A model generated the notes under the pieces. The model did no database searches. It had not been told where the DNA came from and saw nothing but the letters and a program-made list of their open reading frames with translations. The position numbers and the translations under genes are program-made. From positions 267,480-331,479 of the forward strand of contig JAVKOQ010000027.1 in assembly GCA_031835245.1 (NCBI GenBank): a stretch of DNA of 64,000 nucleotides, written 5' to 3'. The first letter of the stretch is position 1; every line of letters starts with the position of its first letter. Below, one piece after another: positions 11,501-22,667 of the stretch. Source of the DNA: Balamuthia mandrillaris (Eukaryota > Discosea > Longamoebia > Balamuthiidae).

Positions 11501-13473
11501 GTGGCTGGGAGGGCAGAGGCGACACGTTCTCGCTCTTGCAAGGAGTTTGTGCGTGTGTGTTGGTGAGGGTGGCTGTGTTTTTGAGCATTGACCATCTCAG
11601 CAGCGGCACTGGCGGATGGCCATTCCGATGCGTTGAACTTGACCACTGCAGGTGGGGAGGTAGATACCGCTGTAACGTTCCACACGCTTTTTGGGGGAAC
11701 GCGGGATGCAGTTTTCGTTTGTGCGACGTCGGGCTTGATGAGAATAGAAGAAGACGAAGAGGAGGACGAAGAGGAGGATGATTCGGAGCTGCCTTCCTGA
11801 TTCCGAGCAGGATCTCTGGGAGAGCGAGGGCTTTTTGGAGAGTTGTGCTCCGAGGGTGCTGTTTGTGTTTGTGTTTGTGTTTTAGTTTTGGTGTCTGCCG
11901 TTTGTTCTCGTTTGTTATCTTCTTCTCTACTTCCCCCACTACCGTTTATGTGGGGGAAATGATCTGGATGATTAGCAAAGCTTTGCTCTGTGTCGTGAGC
12001 CGAGGGATCTCCCTCTGAGCTACCGTTGTCGTTGGCAGCATGCTCCATCAACTCCGCCATGGCGGAACCAGGGGAATACTCCGGAGAGGCAAAGTCATCA
12101 ATAGAATCAGGGGGTGGTAGCCCTTCGTAGGGCAGTTTCCTTCTTCGTAGGCCCGAAGAGGGATGGATTTGGTGATGGAAGCTGCTTTTTCTAAAGATGA
12201 AAAGTAACTAAGGGTTAGAGATGGAGGAAAACAGAGAGGAAAAGAGCAGGCAGGAAAGGGAGGGAGAAATGCGATACCCTAATGCCATTTCTTCTTTCGT
12301 AAAACTGTCATAATCACCGCCCAATTCATGCAGATACATACAATCAGGGTTTGTGCAAGGGACATTTTTAAGAAAGTATGTGCAATATTTCGTTGTTCCG
12401 AATGAGGCTCTGTATATTTAAAAGAGTTTGATGAAACGCAAATGTAATAATGTGGCCAACAATAGTAAAGTGAGTGAACGATAGAACGATTGAAGCAAAA
12501 AGGAACGAGGATTACCTTAACGTGCGGCTCCCAAGCCATGCTCCATCCACTGCTTTAATGGCCAAAAGTGCATCCTCATCCTCGTAGTACGTTACATACG
12601 CACTAACACTTGGACCTCCGACAGAGTTCACGTTGTAGAGATTGTTCTTGTTGATTACAACCTTTTGTATCTTGCCATACTGTCCGAAAAACTCTTGTTT
12701 TCTCAAAATCTGGCACGAACTCGTGTGAGACCCCATGCAAGATTTCACAAGTGTTTTTGAAACAAAAGGGGTGAAAGGCAAAGGAAGCAGCATACCTCTT
12801 CTTTGGCATACAAAAGGGCCAAGTTTGTGATGTAAACGAGATTGCGCTGTATGACGCGCACGTTGGCAAGGTTCTTTCGCGTTGAAGCAGACAAGCCCCC
12901 ATTTGACATTCCGCCTCCGATCACTCCTCCCGAAGAGATAGAAAGAGAGGAAGTGCTATTGGAGGAGTTGGTTAGCCCAGCTTTACTTCGTTTGCGCTCT
13001 TTGTTCTTTTTCTTTTTCATCTTGGCGAGTCTGGGGAGAGGCCACAATTAGTGAAGGGTAGAAAACAAAAAAAACACCAGGACAAATGACAAGAACAAAT
13101 GACAACACGAAGAGCAAAGCAGGGAGCAGGAGGGGACAGCGGGAAGCTTACTCTTCCGGGTCAGGAGGAGTGAAGGAATAGTTTTCAGGGTCATAAGGTT
13201 TGCGGCAAGCAGGGCATTTGCCGTTAAGATTCTCTTTGATGTGATGCCAGCAGAAGCGACACATCTTTGGGCAAACAAAAATAAAAAGGGGAGTGTTAGT
13301 GAAGACAGGAAGATGGAAGACAAAAGATTTTTGGAAGTGAAGCGAAGAAAAAAAACCTGATAGCCGCACTGGCAAGGATGAAAGTGTCTGTCCGTGATGT
13401 CTAGCTCTTCCAAACAAAGCGGACAAAGCACTTCCTCCTCCGATGATGAATTCTCTGCGTCTAGAGCAGACAT
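8581..13473 (-). CDS. CNOT4: CNOT4/Not4 RING E3 ubiquitin ligase with very long low-complexity tail
   Basis: Six exons: 13473-13357, 13264-13152, 13030-12796, 12709-12516, 12409-12278, 12190-8581; total 4401 nt (1466 aa). The N-terminal C4C4 RING has cysteines at 17, 20, 34, 36, 41, 44, 56 and 59, a constant offset of three from human CNOT4 as recalled. It is followed by a basic coiled stretch (KMKKKKNKERKRSK), an RRM (FFGQYGKIQKVVINKN, SAYVTYYEDEDALLAI) and a CCCH finger (KYCTYFLKNVPC, CMYLHELG, FTKEEMA). Not4 is the ubiquitin-ligase subunit of the CCR4-NOT deadenylase complex and acts in co-translational quality control. The remaining roughly 1200 residues are one exon of Ser/Thr/Gln/Asn-rich sequence with a poly-Gln run and poly-Ser tracts, much longer than the human protein's tail. 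Confidence 0.96.
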
Positions 13474-14423
13474 ACTGTGGGTTTGTTTCTTGGAGTTGTT
13501 TTCTTAAAAAAAAAGCTGGTTTAAGAAAAATAGTAAGTAAATAATCTCTTTGAGAAACGATCATCAAAAGAGGAGGGAAAAAAAGCAGGAAATTTATCTG
13601 AGGTGAGGGGTGGAGAGCGATAGATAAAAGGATTTTGCGAAAGAATTAAAAAAAAGGTGGGGAAGCAGAGAAATAGCCTACCAAGGTTTGGTAGCGTTTA
13701 ATCAAGAGCGGACAAAAAGGGGTCACGAATGGGAAAATATCAACTGATAGCCCTGAATAAAACAAGTCTACGGATGGGTTGAGCTGTTTGTTGGTACGGA
13801 AAATAAAATATTGTTAGTCCAACATCAAAAATAAATCCTCCTCCCCCAAGCCGTCGTGTTTTTTTTCTCCCTCCCTCCCTCCCACCTCCAAACAAACGTG
13901 CGTACAAGTTGACTAACCAGCCAGGAGTAGAGGAGAGTGAGAGGTGCAGCCCGCAAAGAGGAAGGAAATCTGGTGAGGTGTGTGGTGCGGCTCAAAAGAA
14001 AAAATATTTCTTGTTTTTTTTTTTGTTGTTTGGATTTATTTTTTATTCCTCCCTTCGCAGCCCACCACACCAAAAACAGTCTGGCCCTGTGTCGACACGT
14101 CTTTTCGCGTCGACATTGGCGCAGTGGCGGGAAATGCGTGGGGCGCCCCAGCCACCGAAGCGGCTTGGGGTAAGAACACACGGGATGGTCGGTCGAACGA
14201 GAAGACGACAGTCTTGGGAGTGCAGGGAAATCTGTAAGGAGCCAACCTGCTTCATGAACTCCCTCCAGTACATCTGCTTGCAACCCTTCGGCGACCGCCT
14301 TGTTTGTGGGGTGCACCGGCGCCGGAATGCACTTACTCTCTCTCCTCTTAGCTCCTCTCCGCTCTCCTCTCCATCGAGGTAGTGAAAGCCCGTTATACTA
14401 ATAGGTTGCCAACACAACGCTGA
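13474..14423. other. Divergent CNOT4/HIBCH intergenic region
   Basis: About 950 bp between two genes transcribed away from each other, so it should hold both promoters. Reading frames across 13825-14417 overlap on both strands and show no family resemblance or consistent splice structure. I see A/T homopolymers and a CCCTCCCTCCCT run near 13867, but no motif I can name. No tRNA or known small RNA was recognised. Confidence 0.6.
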
Positions 14424-16348
14424 TTGAAATCTTCTTTTATGGGCATTATGACGTCAGCTTTAGAGAAGACAGCAAGTTTTGCAGCCGCAGCAGCAGCGAT
14501 AAAGAAGATGTTGCGCAGCGTGGTTAGGCAGAGCAGCACAAGGAGCGGCCTCCACCCATGGCCCTCGATGACGGTAGCGCTGCCGCACACGACAGCAGAT
14601 GGCGCGAGCAACGGTCACGCTGGGAGGAGAGGCTACGCTAAGCCGCCAGTAGGAAAGAAAGGAGGCAAGCCGGGCGCCGCGGAGGCCATTGACCCGGAGG
14701 AGCTCGAACGTAGGAGGCAGGCATGGAAGGAGCAGAACCTCAAGGAGTTTAACGAAATGTACCAACAGGCCCGGCAGTTGGATGCTCCCCAGCCGGAGCA
14801 AGTACGTTCCTTTTCTCCTTTGTTCCCGAAGTGGAAAAAAATCGTCAAAAAAAAAAAAAACAAGCTAACATTTATTGTGTTTGTGATGAATCGAATCGCT
14901 CGCTCACAACGATGACGACAAAAAGGAACTGAAAGATCCAGAGTCGCCTGTTTTGCTGGAGAGCTTCATCAATGGAAAGGTTGTCACGCTGAACCGACCC
15001 AAGCAGCTCAACGCACTCAACCTTGAGATGGTTGAGCTTTTGCAGCCTCGCTACAAGGTTCTCTAACTCTCTTTCTCTATTTCTATGCGACGACAAGTCA
15101 CAAGCCTAACTAGTGCTCTTCTATGTATTGGCTTTTAGGGATGGATAAAGGACCCCTGGGTCAAGTTCGTTATTTTGAAGGGCTCTGGCGGCAAAGCTTT
15201 TTGTGCTGGTGGCGACATTCGAGGTTTGTTTTCTGCTCTCTGTGCTCTGCAAGCGAACTAACTTTTGTTCAATGCAGCGATCTACGAAGCCGGTTCAAAA
15301 AGGATGAAGTTCAAGTTCCCCGAGTTCAAAGATGTCGACCTCACTCGTCGCTTCTTTGAAGAGGAATACTTTTTAAACTATCGGATAGGCATGTTCAACA
15401 AAGCTCACATCAGTTTGCTTAACGGCATTACGAGTACTTTCTCTCTCTCTCTCTCTCTCTCCCTCTCACTCTTACTGAAAAATTTATCGCTTGGTTAGTG
15501 GGAGGAGGTGTTGGCCTTTCAGTGCATGGCTCGCACCGAGTAGCAATGCAAAACACACTTTTTGCCATGCCGGAAACAGGCATCGGCTTCTTTTGCGATG
15601 TAGGCGGCAGCCACTTCCTTCCTCGACTGAAGGGTGGCTTTGAGCTGGGCATGTACTTGGCGTTGACCGGTGCCCGGCTCAAAGGTTACGATAACTTGTA
15701 AGCAATCCTGATTCCTTTAGTTTCTTTTCTCCGTCTTCGCCTTCTTTTTCTTTTCGTTTTTTTCTTCTTCCTTGTTTCTTCTTCTGTTCTCTGTCTTTTA
15801 TTAACCGAGCATTCTTTCTTCAAAAAAAATTAATAAAAGGCGTGCTGGGGTAGCCACGCATTACGTGAATGGAACCAAGATGGATGAGATGTTAACGGAA
15901 TTGACAGCCATTTGGGAGGCGAAAGACATAGATCCCATTTTGGAGGCCTACTCCCTGAAGGAGGACCCCGAGGCCAAGGACAAGAGCGAAATACTCGTCC
16001 ATGAGGATGCCATCAGACGCTGCTTCAGCAAGCCTTCTGTCGAAGAGATCTTGATGGCCTTGCAGAAGGAGGGCACCGATTGGGCTCAGAAAACGGTGCA
16101 CACCATGCTCAAAATGTCTCCCACCAGTCTTAAGGTCTATTTTTTTTTTGAAACAAATACCCTCCTCTTTCTTTCTGTCGTTTTGGGCTTACATCATAAA
16201 TTATTAGGTTGTATTCAAGCAACTACATGAAGGCAAAAAACTAAGCCTGGAAGAGTGTTTGAAAATGGAGTTCAGACTATCACAATCCTTTATGGTTAGT
16301 TATTTTCTCATATTCGCAGTTATGTAAGTAATCGTTGCAAGTGAACTT

Positions 16349-16379
<31 letters not shown>

Positions 16380-16545
16380 GCGAGGGCATGACTTCTATGA
16401 GGGCGTGAGGGCATTGCTCGTCGATAAGACCAACATGCCCAAATGGAGCCCTGCCTCCTTGGAAAAAGTGAAGGACGAAGACGTGGATAAATATTTCGGT
16501 CCGCTGAAGCGGGAATTATCTCTGGAAGAAACTCCCTTAAAATAA
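14424..16545 (+). CDS. HIBCH: 3-hydroxyisobutyryl-CoA hydrolase, mitochondrial
   Basis: Eight exons: 14424-14801, 14926-15057, 15139-15223, 15278-15433, 15499-15697, 15840-16134, 16208-16294, 16381-16545; 1497 nt (498 aa). Crotonase-fold hallmarks are in order: [31 protein letters not shown] (oxyanion hole), ITMGGGVGLS across a splice junction, [15 protein letters not shown], and the HIBCH C-terminus [21 protein letters not shown]. The enzyme hydrolyses 3-hydroxyisobutyryl-CoA in valine breakdown. The N-terminal ~120 residues are Ala/Arg/Ser-rich, fitting a mitochondrial presequence plus a charged linker. A second ATG at 14439 is possible. The introns before exons 5 and 8 contain (CT)n, the latter running into the acceptor. 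It joins MCCC2 in this window as a second branched-chain amino acid catabolism gene. Confidence 0.95.
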
Positions 16546-16635
16546 AAACACTTTTTTCCCTCTCGTTCTCATTTCTCCTTTCTTCTTTTCTTTTGTACAA
16601 AAAGAGAAACAAACAAAACAAAAACTCTGCAACGT

Positions 16636-19084
16636 TCAGTCGACGTTGTTGCTGCTCACAAAAACAAATGCTTCCATGTTTAAACATTCAAAGTCCTCTC
16701 CACTTGCCAAACACCTTTTTGCGCTCGCATTAAAACAAAGAAAGAATGGAAGAGCAAACAATAAAGCAAAGAGGTACCGGTTGTTAAACGTATCGCATGA
16801 ATGGCTGGCACCGTGCAGCAGACCTTCATCCAACCAAAGCCCCAGTTGCTCCCCTCTTCATACCAAAAAAATAGATTGCAACGATAACAGCAATGTTAGC
16901 ATTTCTTCTCATGAAGAAAGAAGCGAGAACAAACCCTCCAATGGTGATAGAATCAGGCTGACCAAGTTGAATGTAGTTGTTGGCGCCGGTCCAAAGGTAA
17001 AAGGCCTTATAAGGGTGAATCTTGAACAAAAAGCTCTCTCCAGTACCATAGTACCGCTGTGCCACTTTCCATGATTCCGAACAAAAAGCACCAAATACCT
17101 ACATTTTAGCGTTTTGTCGTTAGTGTAAGGTTCTCAAGTGAGAAGAGGGACACTGAGTACGTGATGATTTGAGTCTTCGACGATGAGAAGGGAAGGCCCA
17201 CTGTCTTTCATTTTGGCATAAAATGTGTTGAGACTGATGCCATGGCGGAACGTGCTGTACATTACTTTCCAATCGTATTCCCGCAAATACCCTGGCAAGC
17301 ACAATTGTATCTATAGAGAAGATAAAAAAAAGATTGTCGTACCGCATTACACCAAAGATGAGAGAGAAAGAGAGGGACAACACTTACACTAGCAATATCT
17401 TCGGGAGCAAGAAGACAAGAGCCATGAACAATAGGTTGGTAGAGAGCAGCTTGTAAGTTGGGTTTCAACTCAACATCGTCCGTGGTTAGTGACTGTTTTC
17501 TGCGTGAACGACGACCGCTGCTACCATTACTTCTAGGGCTTTGAGTTTGCAGCACGAACCATTCCTTTAGAGCCTTGGTTTTTCCTGATCGCTTCTTAAC
17601 TTTGGTGGCTGTTGTTGAAGTGGTGGTGATGGAGGTGGTCGTCGTAAGAGCAGAGGTAGGAGGGAGAGCCAACTTCCTGCTGGTTTGAGCGCTGTTCGGA
17701 GCTTTCTTCTTGGTTTTTCTCCACGAAGCAGGAGAAGGAAGAGAAGTTTTTCTGGAAAGAGGGGAGGAAGAACCAGAAGGAGAAGCCGAAGATGGGGTTG
17801 AGGCAGAGAGTGGAACAGAGGCAGAAGCAGCAGCAGCAGCAGAAGAAGAAGAAGAAGAAGAAGAAGAAGAAGAAGAAGAAAAGGAGGAGGAGGAGGAGGA
17901 GGAGGAGGAGGAGGAAACGGAGGACGAAGAGATTGACTTCTTTGTATGTACACCATCTTTTGGACTCGGTGCCAGCTTCTCACACAGCTCCTTTGCTCTG
18001 TAGACCGTTTGAACACCAAAAGGTTAATCCATGAAAACAAAAAACAACAACAACAACCACAACCACAACAAAAGGGCCATAGAAACCTGTGTGAGGGCAA
18101 AACAAAGAAAAGGATTTTGCCATGAGCGGCACTGCTAGGCAACAATACCGAAAGCTGAATGTAGGTGTGATCCGTTGTGATGAAGGAGAGGGCTACTGCG
18201 TCGTATTCAGCCGGCAATATGCTACAATCGACAATATTACTTGCGTCAAAGTTGAGCTGGTAGCAAAGGAAGCCGTGCCGTTGCACCAGCTCTGCCTCCC
18301 GGTCCGGGACAAATATAAAACGAGAAGACGTGGCCGTGAGAGCTCCTCTCACCTACATTGATCATCACCATCAGAAGAAAAAGAAGAACAGCGAAAAGGA
18401 GTGGAGGACGAACAAACTCAGAGCCCACTCGCTGATATACAGAAGTTTCGTGGAATACATCGTCAGAGGGCACCACGAGCTCCTGCCGTACACGTCCCCA
18501 CTGAGGACGGCACTGTGCAGTACCACCAGTACCACTTCTGCTCTTTCGAGTTCGCTCTTCCGTCTCTTCTTTCTCTGCCTCTACTTCTACTTCCTTGGGT
18601 GGAAGAAGTGAAGCAGCGGAAGTTGGAAAGGAGAAGGCGTGAGGAGGCATGTCGAGGCTAGATATTGGCACGTGGGGCGAAGAAATGGAGCCCAAGCTGG
18701 AAACAACGATGTCCTCAAAGGAGCGAGAGCGAAGCGGCGGTGTCTGTTCGTTTCCCGGCGTTGGTGGCCCAGAAGAGCTCTCCTGGCCGTCCTTGCTAGG
18801 TATCACCTGTTCTTTCACGTACATTATCTTTTTCAAACAAAACACAGACTCGTTCAGTTAACACCATAATAGATCAAACAAAGGAGAAAGGAGGAGGCAA
18901 AACGTACCAATCCCGGCCGAATGTTTGCAGCGTTCTTGTTGAGCGAGCGCAGCTCATCCACGCGCATTCCATACTTTAGAGCGATGGAAGCCAACGTGTC
19001 GCTTCGTTCCACGAGGTGAGTGGTAAGCGCTCTCTTGTCGCTCTCCAAGACTTGAGAGGGGGAAGGCAAGCCTTTGCTTTGCAT
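16636..19084 (-). CDS. OXR1: OXR1/NCOA7-like oxidation-resistance protein (LysM + TLDc)
   Basis: The downstream exons are clear: 17997-17390, 17291-17161, 17098-16935, 16855-16778, 16714-16636. The first exons (about 19084-18908, 18827-about 18380, about 18353-18149) are less certain. The N-terminus carries a LysM motif (VERSDTLASIALKYGMRVDELRSLN without a break). A GRAM-like segment follows (RFIFVPDREAELV), then a Ser/Lys-rich linker with poly-Ser encoded by a (GAA)n/(GGA)n repeat at about 17845-17915, and the TLDc domain at the end (YDWKVMYSTFRHGISLNTFY, GPSLLIVEDSNHH, FGAFCSESWKV, YYGTGESFLF, LDEGLLHGASHSCDTFNN). OXR1-family proteins protect against oxidative stress and interact with the V-ATPase. 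An alternative ATG lies at 19198. The stop is 91 bp from the convergent HIBCH stop. Confidence 0.9.
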
Positions 19085-19535
19085 GGAGGCTTTATTTTTA
19101 TTTTTTTTGTTCTTTCTTCTTCTTCCTGGTTTGTTTGATAAAAAAACCGGTGTAACCCTGCAGATGATCGCCAAATGGGTGACATTTATGAGGGACACGT
19201 GACTTGACTAAACAAAGAGCAAATTGTCCTCAAAAAGTAAATCTCGGGTGAATTAGGTGAGCAGCACTTGAGCTCCTCTTCTGCTCTAATAAATAAACGC
19301 GTCATCATCCTCATCACCAGTTTTTCTTTTTTTTTCCTTCTTCTCTTTTCTTTATTCCTAGTCTAGTCTCTTCGCTTTCAGCACACGGAGCTCCATTCAA
19401 CTTCCACCACATGGCTGCGCCTCATTGGAAAGTGGAATGAATCACCGCCGTATTTTTTGCAGCCATGTGGTGTAGACCGCTGGTAATAGGTGTGCATTGC
19501 AGATATTGGTGTTCATGCAAAAAAAGCATAAATGG
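19085..19535. other. OXR1 upstream / PEX11 downstream spacer
   Basis: About 450 bp between the OXR1 start and the PEX11 stop on the same strand. It includes an in-frame upstream ATG for OXR1 at 19198 and pyrimidine-rich stretches at 19320-19380. No other gene or motif recognised. Confidence 0.5.
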
Positions 19536-20613
19536 TCAGAAGAAGAAGAAGAAGAAGAAGAAGAAGAAGAAGAAGAAGAAGAATAACAGGCAGAAAAGAT
19601 TCAACAAACCGATACAACTGGAAATGATGCCGCCGATGGCCAAGATAGCGGGTGACACAACGTCCTTCCACTGCATGACGCCCACCTGTCAATGCCATCA
19701 CAACCACCATCTCTAAAAGTTAGTGACGCCCACTCCCTCAGCAATAGTCCAGAGAGAGAGAGAGAGAGAGAGGAGAGAGATAGGAGCAACATACGACGCC
19801 ACTAGGAAGATCAGCAACATTCTTAATAAAGTCCAGCACTATAAGCCGCCGTGCCTCCATCAGCTTTTGAAGTGCCTTCTCGGTATCAAGCTTGGCACCG
19901 GCCGTGGAAGCCAACAAAGTCGTTGTATTCGTTTGCCGCTCTTTGCCTTTCTCCTTGGAGATACCAGCAGCGCTCTCCTCCTCATCTCCCACGCTCCTCT
20001 CTCCTTCTTCTTTCTCCTGTTGTTGTCTTTGCTTCTCCGCCTTCTCTTCTTGAAGGAGGTAAGCCTGAAGTGTGGTCCTCAGCTGCCTTTCCCTCTCCAG
20101 GCTGACCATGTAGTTCAGCAGGTTCATGACGAGCGAGCAGAGCAGGCTGAAGGCCCAGGAGCAGGTAGCCCTGTAGCCGTGCTTGTTGCCATCAAAGAGG
20201 ATGACGCCGGAGGAGGAGGCCCACTTGAGGTGGTCGTGGTAGAAGTAGCTGGTCAGGCAGAGGGTCTTGAGCGCCTCCACCAGGGCCAGCAGCGTGATCT
20301 CCGGGTACTTCTTGGGCAGTACGTAGCGCAGCGTCCAGTACATGGTGCTGATCTTGCCTAACCGCAGCAGCCTTCTTGTGTTGTTGAGGGAGTCCTCCAA
20401 CTTTTTGAGGCGCTGTGGCAGCAGGACCAGCCATTGCTTGAGGGCCTCCGTTTGTGCCGCCGCCTGAGAGGAGCGGCCTTTCTGGCAGGCCCAAGCTGCT
20501 AGACGACAGACGTTGACGGCCAGACGGAAGAGCCGGTCCTTGGCGCTGGCATCGCCCACAAACTTGACGAGGTCCTCCAACTGAAAGCCGGCAGCTGTTA
20601 ATAAAAGAGCCAT
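19536..20613 (-). CDS. PEX11: Peroxisomal biogenesis factor 11-like protein with poly-Phe C-terminus
   Basis: Two exons, 20613-19795 and 19685-19536, total 969 nt (322 aa). The N-terminus (LEDLVKFVGDASAKDRLFRL, VCRLAAWA) and centre (LRLGKISTMYWTLRYVLPKK, YYFYHDHLKWA-like region, WAFSLLCSLVMNLLNYMVSL) match the PEX11 pattern. The last exon adds DVVSPAILAIGGIISSCIGL, the conserved hydrophobic C-terminal membrane segment. PEX11 proteins elongate and divide peroxisomes. A charged Glu/Lys/Gln loop precedes the last exon. The reading frame then runs through a (GAA)n microsatellite that encodes about 14 phenylalanines and stops immediately after it. The start is the ATG best matching the family; in-frame upstream sequence to 20820 exists without homology. 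Confidence 0.85.
19538..19584 (+). repeat. (GAA)n microsatellite within PEX11 coding end
   Basis: A roughly 45-bp AGAAGAAGAAG run. On the coding (minus) strand it reads TTC repeats in the Phe frame of the PEX11-like gene; the stop codon TGA (19538-19536) directly follows. Confidence 0.9.
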
Positions 20614-21013
20614 TCCGCTAGCACACTTTTGTTTCTTGGCCCGTTCTTTCTGTGTGTTAAGATGTTGTTGAATTCGCTCGCTCTCCCGCAACTCTTCAAA
20701 GGTATTGCCCAAACCTGAGGTCCTCCTGCTTCTTCTTTTATTGCGTTGTTGGTGGGTGGGTGGTGGTGGTGGCAGTGGGTTACAAAAAATGACAAACAAT
20801 AAGTAACTCTGAGTGACCAAAAGTTTTCTTCCTGTCTACCTTTTTTTTCCATTTGCCATTTCGCTTGTGTGCACAAGTTGCGCAATTCCCTTGCTCCCTC
20901 CCCGGTTTTTAGGATAATTTTCCGTTATTTTCTTTCCCCGCTTTGCTAGGTTTCGACGCCCACCCTCGACAATTTTATTTGTTGAAAAAAGAGAATGATC
21001 AGATCCTGGAGGA
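20614..21013. other. PEX11 upstream region
   Basis: About 400 bp between the PEX11 start and the mobile element. Reading frames extend upstream on the minus strand (to 20885) but lack homology; they could be 5' UTR or an extra first exon. Nothing else recognised. Confidence 0.4.
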
Positions 21014-21021
21014 ATTCAAAC

Positions 21022-22241
21022 TAAGGCGGCGCAAAGATCATAAGATCTAAGGACAACGAAAAAAGAAATCCCGACATTAGTCTTTTGGGCCAATGAGCAT
21101 GTTTCCCGCCAAAACAACCCTTCCTTCTCCCACGTCTCTGAAGGCAAAGTGGTAGGGTGGGTTGTGGGGTGGGGTGAATGGAATGGATGCTCATGCTGCT
21201 GCTGCCGCCAATAAACTTTTGGTACTCGTCAGTCGCCTTGACATTTTTCTGCTACTCGTTTTCTTTTCTTCTCTTCTCTTCTTTTCTTTCTTTTCAAAAG
21301 TAAACACACAGACATCCACGCAGCTCCACGCACCACCGTATTTCTCATTGCTACGCTTCTACTACACAAGGAGGAAACCAGCGGAAGGAGGCAGAGGTGG
21401 AAACCGAAGCGGTTCAGCCGCAAGCAGGGGCACTGCTCCGATTGAAAAGGTAGCGTTCTTTTTTCTCTGCTCGCTCACTACATTTTTTGATGATGGAAAA
21501 AAAAATTTGTTACCAACCTCTCACTAATGATTTCTTTTGTTTAAAAAAGAACAGCATCACGAACCTCTGTGCGCCAAGGTCAACCACAGACAACGGCGCC
21601 GTCTCCGAAGGGCCGCTGCTCGGCTTCGCCAGAGGATCCGCAACCTGGTGGATGACCTCCACAAGAAGCTCGTGTCTTGGTTGGTCAGGAACTTCTCCGT
21701 CATCCTTCTGCCAGAGTTCAGGAGCCAGCAGATGGTGCGGCGAGGCCACCGCCGCATTGGCTCGCGAACGGCCAGAGCCATGCTGACCTGGTCCCACTAT
21801 CGCTTCAGGCAGAGGCTCCTCAACAAGGCCCAGCAATTTCCGTCCTGTACGGTCTGCCTCTGCGATGAGGAATACACCTCCAAGACCTGCGGCAAGTGCG
21901 GCCAAGTCCACCACCAGTTGGGGGGAAACAAGACCTTTCGGTGCCCTCAACCCGAGTGTGGCTACCAGGCGGATCGAGATGCCAACGCCGCCCGAAACAT
22001 CTTGATCCGCTTTTTTACGTTGCAAGCACTTACCACCTCCTCCTCCTCCTCTGTGAGGGGGCGGTAGGCGGTAAGGTTGCTTTGGTGCCGGCACCGTTGC
22101 TTATAGCGAGTCGTAAGATAAGCCGTGATTAGGCACGCCGGAGGTGGGTTATTTTTTGTGTCTCTGTTTTTTGTTTTCCTTTTACTAATTTTGCTTTATT
22201 TTCGTTGTCCCATTGATCGGCTTGATCTTGGCGCCGCCTTA
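21022..22241 (+). mobile_element. Fanzor (eukaryotic TnpB) DNA transposon, copy A, internally deleted
   Basis: A 1220-bp element. Its left end TAAGGCGGCGCAAAGATCA and right end (inverted) TAAGGCGGCGCCAAGATCA are imperfect terminal inverted repeats of about 45 bp that also share GGACAACGAAAA. They are flanked by the direct repeat ATTCAAAC at 21014-21021 and 22242-22249, an 8-bp target-site duplication. The interior encodes the C-terminal third of a TnpB-like nuclease. Compared with copy B (41.5 kb), about 975 bp between the left leader and the RuvC-II region is missing, and about 230 bp is extra near 21150-21360. The element lies between PEX11 and the MLO-like gene. TIRs plus an 8-bp duplication resemble hAT-like cut-and-paste elements; no transposase is encoded here, so movement would need one in trans. 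Confidence 0.85.
21537..22067 (+). pseudogene. Fanzor/TnpB nuclease, C-terminal fragment
   Basis: A 176-aa open frame. After a short unrelated leader it reads QRRRLRRAAARLRQRIRNL, VDDLHKKLVSWLVRNF, then the RuvC-II region ILLPEFRSQQ with its Glu. A zinc ribbon with four Cys follows (KTCGKCGQ and FRCPQPECG), then RuvC-III DRDANAARNIL with its catalytic-type Asp. This order is diagnostic for TnpB/Fanzor and Cas12-type nucleases. The N-terminal helix-turn-helix region and RuvC-I are absent through an internal deletion, so this copy cannot be a complete nuclease. The frame itself has no internal stop, which suggests recent origin or retained use. It ends 174 bp before the right terminus. Confidence 0.85.
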
Positions 22242-22249
22242 ATTCAAAC

Positions 22250-22667
22250 AGCGCTGACGTAGGCCAACGTCAACGAACATAAAGCAAGAACATAAAAGTT
22301 CCCCAGCGAAGGAAGAACGGAAGACGTGCGTTGCGTGCCTTGACTAAAGGCGGGCCTTACGCCTTTTCGTCTTTCTCCTTTAACGCAGACGCAGTTTAGC
22401 AGTTGGTGAAACTGCAACCCGCTTTCTCCCTTTCTCCTTCGCCTCCTCTTGCCTTTTTGCTCTCTTCCTGCGTGCTCTCTCGCCTTCCTTTTGTTGGGAA
22501 GGGAGAAAAAAAAGAACAGAACCTATCAAAAAAGAGGTGAAAGAATAGAAGCGTCAGTCTTTCTATTCTTTCACTTTCTTTCTGCTCACCTGCATATATT
22601 TATTGTATGAGGTGTTTGGGTGGTTGTCGCTCGCGAGAGCTAGCCCACACAGCAAAGCAGAAGCTTG
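22250..22667. other. MLO-like gene upstream region
   Basis: About 420 bp between the right target duplication of Fanzor copy A and the MLO-like start. It is pyrimidine-rich at 22375-22495, with an A-rich stretch near 22505-22530. No gene seen; probably promoter and 5' UTR. Confidence 0.4.

Noticed and set aside
13825-14417. Several 70-160 aa frames upstream of HIBCH
   Set aside because: They overlap on both strands, have no splice logic and no recognisable domain; treated as intergenic.
21510-22094. 194-aa minus-strand ORF opposite the Fanzor frame
   Set aside because: It is the antisense shadow of the zinc-ribbon/RuvC-III coding strand and has no family features.
21022-22241. Fanzor copy A as bacterial contamination or an IS200/IS605 insertion
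   Set aside because: It has terminal inverted repeats and a target duplication, sits between intron-containing genes, lacks TnpA, and related fragments occur at two other loci.
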